NCBI GenBank assembly: GCA_033809015.1
Contig: JAPXMM010000074.1
Location: 1-12,672 of the forward strand
DNA length: 12,672 nucleotides
Origin: DTU049 sp033809015
GTDB lineage: Bacteria; Bacteroidota; Bacteroidia; Bacteroidales; DTU049
Direction: 5' to 3'
Shown here: in pieces, positions 1 to 6,153 of the stretch
How the letters are laid out: each line of letters begins with the position of its first letter
Position numbering within the stretch: the first letter of the stretch is position 1
Program-made: the position numbers and the translations under genes
Notes under the pieces: generated by a model
Databases searched by the model: none
What the model was told of the DNA's origin: nothing
The model's input: the letters and a program-made list of their open reading frames with translations, nothing else

Positions 1-664
1 AACTGAGATCTTGATCTTCACCATAACCACTAAATGGCCTGATACATACTACATTGAGCCCATAATGTTTAGCAGCTATCTTTGCTAAAAATTCTCCTGT
101 AAGTTTAGACCAACCGTAGGTCATATCTGGTACACCGATACGTAATGAATCGAAATCTATATATTCTTCTTTGAGAGCTAGAGCAGTATCCTCAGTTTGC
201 AAATCTACAGGATATGCTGCACTACTACTGGGATATAAAAGTCTATCAGGCATATTACGTACTGCCCAGTAAAAAAGCTCTGCATCAATAGATAAATCTA
301 ATCCCACTTGTATAGGATCTCCATCTATTTTCATACGGCCGCCAACTATTGCTGCAAAATGGAATACATCTGAAAATTTGTCAAAATCTAATTTATAAGT
401 ATCTTGAATATATCTTGGATTTTCACGAAAATTAAATAATAATTCTCGTAAATCACCTTTCCAGAAATAAACTCTTTTGTCTGGATCTAAAACTTCTAAT
501 CCGTTATAATCTGATGGATGATAATTTGTGAACCATTCTCTGGGATGAATGCCAATGCTTAAATCATCAACCATAAAAATATTATCTGTAGTAGTATTGT
601 ACAGTCTTTTAACCATATTTCTACCTACAAATCCACATGCTCCAGTTACTAAATTTATTTTCAT
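1..664 (-). CDS. NAD-dependent epimerase/dehydratase, extended SDR (3' end outside window)
   Basis: This reading frame starts at the ATG at 664-662 and stays open for 221 codons to the window edge, so the C-terminus is missing. The N-terminus carries the Rossmann NAD(P)-binding motif TGACGFVG (residues 7-14). The SDR catalytic elements follow: a serine run at 146-148 after LLYP, and Y183-G-W-S-K187, the YxxxK pair. The segment RPFSGYGEDQD (209-219) is typical of sugar-nucleotide epimerases and dehydratases of surface-polysaccharide pathways. The family acts on nucleotide-activated sugars in the cytoplasm. The substrate (UDP-, GDP- or dTDP-sugar) cannot be settled from the half that is visible. 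A TAnnTTTG box lies 19 nt upstream of the start. The downstream genes, which might show whether this is part of an O-antigen or capsule cluster, lie outside the window. Confidence 0.9.
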   Translation of the reverse strand, partial: MKINLVTGACGFVGRNMVKRLYNTTTDNIFMVDDLSIGIHPREWFTNYHPSDYNGLEVLDPDKRVYFWKGDLRELLFNFRENPRYIQDTYKLDFDKFSDVFHFAAIVGGRMKIDGDPIQVGLDLSIDAELFYWAVRNMPDRLLYPSSSAAYPVDLQTEDTALALKEEYIDFDSLRIGVPDMTYGWSKLTGEFLAKIAAKHYGLNVVCIRPFSGYGEDQDLS

Positions 665-682
665 ATTACTTTAATTTTTTAG

Positions 683-690
683 CAAATTTA
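683..690 (-). promoter_or_regulatory. Candidate -7 promoter box (TAAATTTG)
   Basis: On the minus strand the sequence reads TAAATTTG, an exact match to the Bacteroidota -7 consensus TAnnTTTG. It ends 18 nt before the epimerase ATG. No TTG-type -33 element is visible 19-21 bp further upstream, so the call rests on the -7 match and its position. The rest of 665-902 is very AT-rich and has no other gene that I can see. Confidence 0.5.
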
Positions 691-877
691 CTTTAATTTT
701 ATTAAAATAAAATTATAATTTTTTTAACAATAGTAAATTATAGTTGATTTTTTGGTTTATTGTTAGAAAGTGCAAATTTTCATATAATTTTTATTCAAAT
801 AAATTTTTTCGGGTAGGCGATTTAGATTATAATATTATTGTTTTGAAATATATATGATATATAATATATAAAATAAT

Positions 878-885
878 TATATTTG
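878..885 (+). promoter_or_regulatory. Candidate -7 promoter box (TATATTTG) before transposase gene
   Basis: TATATTTG matches TAnnTTTG exactly and ends 17 nt before the TTG start codon of the transposase frame. No -33 element is recognisable. If used, the transcript would have a leader of only about 10-15 nt. Confidence 0.4.
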
Positions 886-902
886 CAAAAAATATAATTA
901 TT

Positions 903-1910
903 TTGGAAGATATTTTTGAAGAAAAAATTGATTTCTTTGCCCTTACTAAAGAAGGCACACGCAAATACTATGACAATTTATATAATAAATTGATAAATGA
1001 AGGCAAAGATATAGTTGATTATCAAGATCTCAAAGCGATGTCTACTGGTATACTGTGTCCTGATTGCAATAGCAGCCATGTGATAAAAAATGGTCTGCAA
1101 CATGGTGTGCAAAATTACATGTGTAAAAGTTGTGGTAGGCAATTCAGAGTAACCACTGGCACTTTTATGTATGGCATTCATCACAGAGATAAAATGCTAG
1201 AATACATAAAATGTATGAGTGCAGGAATGACATTGAGAGAATGTGCCAAAAATGTAGGTATTTGTTTGCAAACAAGTTTCTTTTGGCGACACAGAATATT
1301 GTGTGCTATGCAGTCATTTGAAGATAATGTTAATTTCTTTGGAGTAGTTGAGTTAGAGGAGCTTCTAATGAATTATTCTGAAAAAGGCAAAAAGAAACGA
1401 GACAAGAAAGAAATAAAAAAATTGAAGAAAAAGAAGCCAACAAAAGTTGCAGTATTGGCTGCCACAGATAGGAGTGGAAATATACTTTTTAAAAAATTAG
1501 AAGATGAAAGGGTGCAGGCCGATCACATATCAGATTTTCTAAAACATAGAATATCCAATGATTCTGTGGTATGTGGCAGCAATATAAAAGCTTTTGAGAC
1601 AGTAACTGCAGAGCACATTAAACACAAAGAGATAACTTCTAATAAAAAGAAAAAGGATGGCATATATAGTGTATCCACTGTTCATAAGAAGATAACTAAT
1701 TTTGTTAGCTGGATATATTACAAGTTTCGTGGAGTAGCTACGAAGTATTTAACAAACTATATAATGTGGTTTGTAGTGAGGGGAAAGTATCTGGCGGATA
1801 AGATAATAGAAGATACGGGGAGGCTATTAAATTTGGCAGCGTCGGATAGGCGGGCATGGGAGCGGTATAGTGATTTGATGTCATCAACATATTTATTCTA
1901 TAACATTTAA
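903..1910 (+). CDS. IS1595-like transposase, frame intact, catalytic residues substituted
   Basis: This 335-residue protein has the IS1595-type layout. An N-terminal zinc ribbon (C52-P-D-C55 and C74-K-S-C77) is followed by a helix-turn-helix-like stretch (about 95-130, ending in FFWRHRIL). A degenerate DDE-type domain comes next, and the C-terminus carries KFRGVATKYL, typical of one IS1595 subgroup. As I recall family members, the catalytic D-D-N positions read VELDE, CSDG and VN; here they read VELEE (E152), CGSN (S226) and VH (H261). The expected acidic residues are therefore altered at two positions although the frame is unbroken. A lysine-rich linker spans about 160-180. The start is uncertain: TTG at 903 is the only near-normal start, an in-frame stop lies at 855-857, and the first ATG encodes M46, just before the zinc ribbon. 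It may be a decaying or repurposed transposase. A related copy begins at the far end of the window. Confidence 0.8.
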   Translation: MEDIFEEKIDFFALTKEGTRKYYDNLYNKLINEGKDIVDYQDLKAMSTGILCPDCNSSHVIKNGLQHGVQNYMCKSCGRQFRVTTGTFMYGIHHRDKMLEYIKCMSAGMTLRECAKNVGICLQTSFFWRHRILCAMQSFEDNVNFFGVVELEELLMNYSEKGKKKRDKKEIKKLKKKKPTKVAVLAATDRSGNILFKKLEDERVQADHISDFLKHRISNDSVVCGSNIKAFETVTAEHIKHKEITSNKKKKDGIYSVSTVHKKITNFVSWIYYKFRGVATKYLTNYIMWFVVRGKYLADKIIEDTGRLLNLAASDRRAWERYSDLMSSTYLFYNI

Positions 1911-1960
1911 ATATTTTATTTAAATTTCCTTTTTATAAAATTTTGAAAAATTTTATAAAA
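1905..1960 (+). terminator. Two tandem AT hairpins after the transposase gene
   Basis: The first hairpin overlaps the stop codon: 9-bp arms at 1905-1913 and 1917-1925 with a 3-nt loop. The second is larger: perfect 14-bp arms at 1931-1944 and 1947-1960 with a 2-nt GA loop. Both stems consist only of A and T and no long T-run follows. They could terminate transcription, or they could be part of the end structure of the element. Confidence 0.45.
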
Positions 1961-2016
1961 TCTTCTTATCCCAGCACAACATTCTTTAAAAATTTTTTTA
2001 ACTGTTATTACTTCTC

Positions 2017-2036
2017 TTTTTGTAATTTTACAAAAA
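2017..2036 (+). promoter_or_regulatory. 20-bp hairpin immediately before the prmC start
   Basis: Arms of 9 bp (2017-2025 and 2028-2036) flank a 2-nt spacer and end one base before the prmC ATG. The segment TAATTTTA (2023-2030) is 7 of 8 to the TAnnTTTG box but would leave almost no leader. In RNA the hairpin would cover the A-rich start region, so it could reduce translation. This is inference only. Confidence 0.3.
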
Positions 2037-2037
2037 A

Positions 2038-2889
2038 ATGACTTTAGGTGAAGCTAAGAATTTTTTAAATGAGATAATTCCTAGATATTACTATTCTGAT
2101 TCCGCCGAACCTTTAGTAAGAGATTTATTAATGTATATTTTAGATATGAGCAAAATAGAATATTTATGCTTATCTTCTAATTATATTTTAACTAATGATG
2201 AATTATTAAAATATAAAGATGTAATCAATCAATTGAAAGATGAAAAACCAATACAATATATTTTAGGAGAAACAGATTTTTTAGATTTTAAATTTCAAGT
2301 AAACGAAAATGTTTTAATTCCTAGACCTGAAACAGAACAACTTGTATTATTAGCAAAAAAATTTTTAGATTCTGAAAAATTTGTTCCTAATACAATTCTA
2401 GATATTGGGACTGGTAGTGGATGTATAGCTATAGCTATGAAAAAATTATTTCCCAAAACTAATGTTTTAGGTATTGATATATCAAAATCTGCTATTGATT
2501 TAGCCAGAAATAATGCTCATAAATATGAGTTAAATGTAGAGTTTTATCAATTGGATATATTAAAAGATGATTTCAATTTCTATAATTATGATGTACTCAT
2601 TAGTAATCCTCCCTATGTTTTAGAATGTGAAAAAAATGAAATGAATGATAATGTCATTAAGTGGGAACCTCATTTAGCTCTTTTTGTGCCTGATGATGAT
2701 CCTTTAATTTTTTATAAAATGATAATTAATAATTTTATGAAAAATAGAATGTCAAAATTTGCTTTTTTGGAGATTAATCCATTGAGTTATAAATTATTAG
2801 TTGATTTTTTAAATAGTTATTCATTGTTTTCATATTCTTTTTTTAAAGATTACAATGAAAAAATGAGATATTTAGTTATAAAAAAATAA
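2038..2889 (+). CDS. prmC: Peptide chain release factor N5-glutamine methyltransferase
   Basis: PrmC (HemK) methylates the glutamine of the GGQ motif in release factors RF1 and RF2, using S-adenosylmethionine, and so aids translation termination in the cytoplasm. The 283-residue length is normal for the family. A helical N-terminal domain (about 1-90) leads into the conserved YILGETDFLDFKF segment and IPRPETE. The SAM-binding motif DIGTGSG is at residues 122-128, and the substrate-binding N-P-P-Y motif is at 190-193. The gene stands alone, 127 bp downstream of the transposase gene, without a release-factor gene beside it. Its stop codon lies at the foot of a strong hairpin shared with the convergent hsp20 gene. 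The start is the only good ATG, right after an A-rich tract. Confidence 0.95.
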   Translation: MTLGEAKNFLNEIIPRYYYSDSAEPLVRDLLMYILDMSKIEYLCLSSNYILTNDELLKYKDVINQLKDEKPIQYILGETDFLDFKFQVNENVLIPRPETEQLVLLAKKFLDSEKFVPNTILDIGTGSGCIAIAMKKLFPKTNVLGIDISKSAIDLARNNAHKYELNVEFYQLDILKDDFNFYNYDVLISNPPYVLECEKNEMNDNVIKWEPHLALFVPDDDPLIFYKMIINNFMKNRMSKFAFLEINPLSYKLLVDFLNSYSLFSYSFFKDYNEKMRYLVIKK

Positions 2890-2915
2890 AGGGGTTCATT
2901 TTGCGAACCCCTTTA
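2887..2915. terminator. Bidirectional intrinsic terminator between prmC and hsp20
   Basis: An 11-bp perfect stem (arms 2887-2897 and 2905-2915, core AAGGGGTTC) with a 7-nt loop lies between convergent genes. Its left foot includes the prmC stop codon. Read on the minus strand, the stem is followed by a T-rich tail (TTTATTTTTTTAT), a classic intrinsic terminator for hsp20. Read on the plus strand the tail is poorer in T but the same stem would serve prmC. Confidence 0.85.
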
Positions 2916-2943
2916 CTTCCTGCCATTTACAAGTTATTTTTTA

Positions 2944-3381
2944 TTATTTAATTTTAATTTCTTTACCTTTTTTTTCGATTCTTTCTTTCATTTTAGGTAA
3001 ATTGAGGTACAAGATACCATCTTTATATTCAGCTTCTATTTTATCTTTATCGATAAAGTCTGGTACTATAAAGCTTCTACTAAAGCTTTGATAGTTAAAT
3101 TCTCTCCGTCTGTAACGTTTGTCTTTTTCTTCTTTTTCTTCGGTTTTTTCAGTGTAGATAGTTAAAACATCATTATCTAGGGATACTTTGAAATCATCTT
3201 TATTAAAGCCTGGAGCAGCTACTTCGATTTGAAATTTATTCTCATCCTCGCTAACATTTACAGCAGGTGCATTAAATTGCTCAGGCATATAAAAGAAATC
3301 TTTTAAGAAATCATCACCGAAAAATTCATCAATGATTCTTGGCAGGAAGTTTTCACTTCTGGATGCAGGTAATAATGCCAT
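2944..3381 (-). CDS. Small heat-shock protein, Hsp20/alpha-crystallin family
   Basis: A 145-residue ATP-independent chaperone of the IbpA/Hsp20 type, which binds unfolding proteins in the cytoplasm and prevents their aggregation. A short N-terminal arm containing FLPRIIDEFFGDDF (about 13-26) precedes the alpha-crystallin domain (about 37-132), which starts at PAVNVSED. It contains EVAAPGFNKDDFKV and ends with the family signature AEYKDGILYLNLPK. The C-terminal tail carries the I-K-I-K type IxI motif used in oligomer assembly. The length is typical. The start is fixed by an unusually strong Shine-Dalgarno sequence 8 nt upstream. The gene is 271 bp downstream of mpl and appears to have its own leader; a terminator lies about 30 bp beyond its stop. 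Confidence 0.95.
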   Translation of the reverse strand: MALLPASRSENFLPRIIDEFFGDDFLKDFFYMPEQFNAPAVNVSEDENKFQIEVAAPGFNKDDFKVSLDNDVLTIYTEKTEEKEEKDKRYRRREFNYQSFSRSFIVPDFIDKDKIEAEYKDGILYLNLPKMKERIEKKGKEIKIK

Positions 3382-3389
3382 AGTTTTTT

Positions 3390-3397
3390 CCTCCTTT
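3390..3397 (-). promoter_or_regulatory. Strong Shine-Dalgarno sequence of hsp20
   Basis: The minus strand reads AAAGGAGG, then 8 nt (AAAAAACT), then the ATG. No other intact gene in this window has a comparable purine-rich ribosome-binding site; their start regions are A/T-rich. It decides the hsp20 start and suggests high translation. Confidence 0.8.
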
Positions 3398-3426
3398 CTT
3401 TTTTTAATTTTTATTTCTATTTATTC

Positions 3427-3454
3427 AAAATCAATTTTTGTACCAATTGATTTT
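3427..3454 (-). promoter_or_regulatory. Inverted repeat in the hsp20 upstream region
   Basis: Perfect 10-bp arms (AAAATCAATT at 3427-3436 and AATTGATTTT at 3445-3454) flank an 8-bp spacer, 46-73 bp upstream of the hsp20 ATG. A smaller repeat, TGTCA-AAA-TGACA, lies at 3514-3526. The minus strand reads TGATTTTG at 3433-3426, 7 of 8 to the -7 box, so the promoter may overlap this repeat. It could be an operator or a leader hairpin. It does not match the CIRCE element. No gene is visible in 3382-3652. Confidence 0.4.
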
Positions 3455-3652
3455 TTATTAGTTATAATTTATTGATTTACTATAATTTAAGTGGGATTTT
3501 TGTAATTAAATATTGTCAAAATGACACTGATATTTGTTTGTTTTTTTAATATTATGCTAATTTGACATAATAGGATCATTTAATGTAGGTAGGATGCAGA
3601 GATAATAAGCAATTGGGTATACTATAAAATAAATAAAGGCAAGTTTTATGAT

Positions 3653-5008
3653 TTATTGTTTTTTAAACAATTCATCAATATTTAGTTGCCAATTATCGAA
3701 ATTGCCACTGCTCATTAGTAGTATCACAGCTGGAAACTTAATAGTTTTATTAATATAATTTTGAATTTCGTTAATATTTGTAGTTACAAACAAATTAGGA
3801 TGATCAAAAGCTACCAGTATATCTTGAATAGATAAATCTGGTAATTGTTTTAAAGTAAGAGCGTGTTTACTATAAAAAACGATGGGAAGATCTGCATTTT
3901 CTAATGAATCTCGGTATTGAGGAATAAAATTTTTATTTAAACTGGAATAGGTATGTAATTCAAAAACTGAGATTAGTTGCCTATCTGGATAACGTTCTCT
4001 GACAGCATTTATTGTAGCTTTCACTTTTGATGGTGCATGAGCAAAATCTCTATAGACGATTAAATTCTCATTTTCAAAATATTTTTCTAATCTTTTTTCG
4101 GCAGATTTATAGCTCATCATAGCTTCGCAGAAATATTTAGTTTCTATTCCCAGATATTCACATACGCAGTTAGCAGCTGCGATATTTTGCATATTATGTT
4201 TGCCAAAAATTTGTAAAGGGAATAATTTCCCTTGATAATCTAAATTAAAGATACCATTATCTACTACATATGGGACAGTGGAATAATATTGAGGAGAAAC
4301 ATTCAAATTATTATTGTCTAAAATGCTATGTACGATAGGTTCATCTACTGCAAATAGAGCACCATTTACAGGAATAATTTCTGCAAATTTTTTAAATTGT
4401 TCTAAATATATATCTAAGGTAGGAAAAACATTAGCATGATCCCAATCTATACCATTTATTATACCTATATTGGGTTTATAAATTAAAAATTTGGGAATAG
4501 GTAGCTCTGCACTAGCTAAATATTCATCACCTTCGATAACGATAAAAGGTGCATCATTGCTTAATTTTACATTATATTCAAAGCCATTCACTTTAGATCC
4601 TACTATATAGTCAAAAGACATATTTAAGTGATTGCACACATGCATTATCATTCCAGTAACAGATGTTTTGCCATGACTACCGCCAATGACTATTCTGAGT
4701 TTATTTTTAGAATGTTCATAAATAAATTCTGGCAATGATAAAATCTTGATACCAAATTCTTTTGCTTTATGTAATTCAGGGTTATCAGCTTTAGCATGCA
4801 TCCCTGAGATGATTAAATCAATATCTGGTGAAATATTTTCTGACAAAAAACCAATATTTTGAGGTAATAAATTATATTTTTTTAAATTATCTTTTGCTGG
4901 ATTAAAAATTTCATCATCAGAGCCGCTAACGACATGTCCTGCTTGCTGTAGAGCAATCGCCAATTGATGCATCACTGCACCGCCTATAGCTATTATATGT
5001 ATTCTCAT
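3653..5008 (-). CDS. mpl: UDP-N-acetylmuramate:L-alanyl-gamma-D-glutamyl-meso-diaminopimelate ligase
   Basis: Mpl reuses the tripeptide released from old peptidoglycan by joining it to UDP-MurNAc with ATP, a salvage step in the cytoplasm. The 451-residue protein has the three-domain Mur-ligase plan. The N-terminal UDP-binding Rossmann region begins IHIIAIGGAVMH and includes SGSDDEIF (28-35). The ATP loop GSHGKTS is at 110-116, followed by EGDEYLASAELP. The C-terminal region carries DFAHAPSKVKATI and FELHTYSSLN, which separate Mpl from its relative MurC (which has a different C-terminal signature). The gene follows a lipoprotein gene after 26 bp on the same strand, so the two are probably co-transcribed. 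Its presence implies meso-diaminopimelate in the wall. Confidence 0.93.
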   Translation of the reverse strand: MRIHIIAIGGAVMHQLAIALQQAGHVVSGSDDEIFNPAKDNLKKYNLLPQNIGFLSENISPDIDLIISGMHAKADNPELHKAKEFGIKILSLPEFIYEHSKNKLRIVIGGSHGKTSVTGMIMHVCNHLNMSFDYIVGSKVNGFEYNVKLSNDAPFIVIEGDEYLASAELPIPKFLIYKPNIGIINGIDWDHANVFPTLDIYLEQFKKFAEIIPVNGALFAVDEPIVHSILDNNNLNVSPQYYSTVPYVVDNGIFNLDYQGKLFPLQIFGKHNMQNIAAANCVCEYLGIETKYFCEAMMSYKSAEKRLEKYFENENLIVYRDFAHAPSKVKATINAVRERYPDRQLISVFELHTYSSLNKNFIPQYRDSLENADLPIVFYSKHALTLKQLPDLSIQDILVAFDHPNLFVTTNINEIQNYINKTIKFPAVILLMSSGNFDNWQLNIDELFKKQ

Positions 5009-5034
5009 AAATTATCTACTTTTTATTCTAATAT

Positions 5035-6009
5035 TTAAGAATTTAATTTCACTTTTAAATAATTTAGATAAGATTTTACTATATCAAGCTGATACAATTG
5101 ATAGCTTTGATTAGCTAATTCAAATGATTTATCCAGTTGTCCCATAAATTCATAAACTATAGCCAAGTTGTAAAGAGCTTTTGCTAGTATTATTTTATCA
5201 TTATCATTATTAATATATTTTTCATAAATTGCTTTAGCATTATCGATATCTTTGATTTTGAGTAATTTAAAAGCTTTTTTGAAATCTTTATTTGTATTAG
5301 CATAGATACCTCTCACAGTTGTCATTTGCGGAGGAGAAAGTTGCTTAATGACACTACGTGCAAATGAATATCCCCAATCTACCGTGAAGTCTTGAGTTTT
5401 GAAAACATTTTTCAAAGCTTCTGCTTTAGTGTTGCCAGTAGCATTGAAAATAGGCTCTTGCGAAAAATCAAAATGCCTAACTGATCCATTATTATCATAA
5501 ATGCGCATAATAGCTCTGAAAACTCCTTTTCGCGATGCATAATAAATAGTTGTACCACCATAATCTTGAGAAGTTTCTTGCCTATTTTCTTGAATATTAT
5601 TATCAAAAAAAGCTTTAAAATAATCTAGTGTGATTAACCAACAAGCATTATTGCTTTTCAAAATATATTGAGCACTATCAGCACTCAATGTATCATCCAT
5701 ATTATTAATATTTGCAATTGGCAGTTCTATTAACTCTACCTCAAAATTTAATTTTTTTAAAGTATCTAATAAAAAATTAATTGTAGCAATAGAGCCCTGT
5801 CTCTCTAGACCTCTGAAAAGGTAGTCTAAGGATTCAGCCTGCTCGAGATCTTTGTCTTTTGTAATTCTATTAGCTATGAGAAATTTTTTTGTAGTACAAT
5901 TATCATCGGATAAAAAAAATTGTGATGAGCGTTCCCATTTATAATATTTCACCTCTGAACATGACAATAAAAAAACAAATGCAAAGAAAATAAAGTATTT
6001 GAATTTCAT
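5035..6009 (-). CDS. Lipoprotein with C-terminal TPR-like helices, DUF6340-like
   Basis: A 324-residue protein with a type II signal peptide: K2 and K4, a hydrophobic stretch rich in F and L, and the lipobox L-L-S-C17. The mature protein is therefore expected to be lipid-anchored in the envelope. The middle part is mixed alpha/beta (YLFRGLERQG, then WLITLDYFKAF, and a segment with AIMRIYDNNGSVRHF that looks like beta strands). The C-terminal part (about 225-310) contains KAFKLLKIKDIDNAKAIYEKY and then ALYNLAIVYEFMGQLDKSFELANQSY (in two pieces), spaced like tetratricopeptide repeats. The overall plan, with YxxG-type conserved points before the repeats, recalls DUF6340 lipoproteins of Bacteroidota; that assignment is from memory and moderate. 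Function is unknown. It lies directly upstream of mpl, which hints at an envelope-related role but does not prove one. Confidence 0.75.
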   Translation of the reverse strand: MKFKYFIFFAFVFLLSCSEVKYYKWERSSQFFLSDDNCTTKKFLIANRITKDKDLEQAESLDYLFRGLERQGSIATINFLLDTLKKLNFEVELIELPIANINNMDDTLSADSAQYILKSNNACWLITLDYFKAFFDNNIQENRQETSQDYGGTTIYYASRKGVFRAIMRIYDNNGSVRHFDFSQEPIFNATGNTKAEALKNVFKTQDFTVDWGYSFARSVIKQLSPPQMTTVRGIYANTNKDFKKAFKLLKIKDIDNAKAIYEKYINNDNDKIILAKALYNLAIVYEFMGQLDKSFELANQSYQLYQLDIVKSYLNYLKVKLNS

Positions 6010-6028
6010 TTTTATAATTTATTTCGTT

Positions 6029-6036
6029 CAAAATTA
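6029..6036 (-). promoter_or_regulatory. Candidate -7 promoter box (TAATTTTG) for lipoprotein-mpl operon
   Basis: The minus strand reads TAATTTTG, an exact TAnnTTTG match, ending 19 nt before the lipoprotein ATG. No clear -33 element is seen. It lies in the 144-bp divergent region shared with the reductase gene. Confidence 0.5.
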
Positions 6037-6124
6037 GAAAAATAATTAAATATATCTATCTTTAAAATGTTAAAATGAGACTATAATATTTATCATATAT
6101 AATGATTTTTATAAATTCTTAACA

Positions 6125-6132
6125 TAATTTTG
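6125..6132 (+). promoter_or_regulatory. Candidate -7 promoter box (TAATTTTG) for the CoADR-rhodanese gene
   Basis: TAATTTTG matches TAnnTTTG exactly and ends 21 nt before the ATG at 6154. The -33 position has only a T-run. It forms a back-to-back pair with the minus-strand box at 6029-6036. Confidence 0.5.
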
Positions 6133-6153
6133 TAAAAAACCAATATTAATATT

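Noticed and set aside
811..1972. Left end (GGGTAGGCGATTTAG at 811-825) and right end (1957-1972) as terminal inverted repeats of an insertion sequence
   Set aside because: The two match only loosely, and the flanking 8 bp (ATTTTTTC and AGCACAAC) are not a target-site duplication, so element borders cannot be drawn.
3382..3652. CIRCE or another known heat-shock operator upstream of hsp20
   Set aside because: No TTAGCACTC-N9-GAGTGCTAA-like sequence is present; only unrelated inverted repeats are seen.
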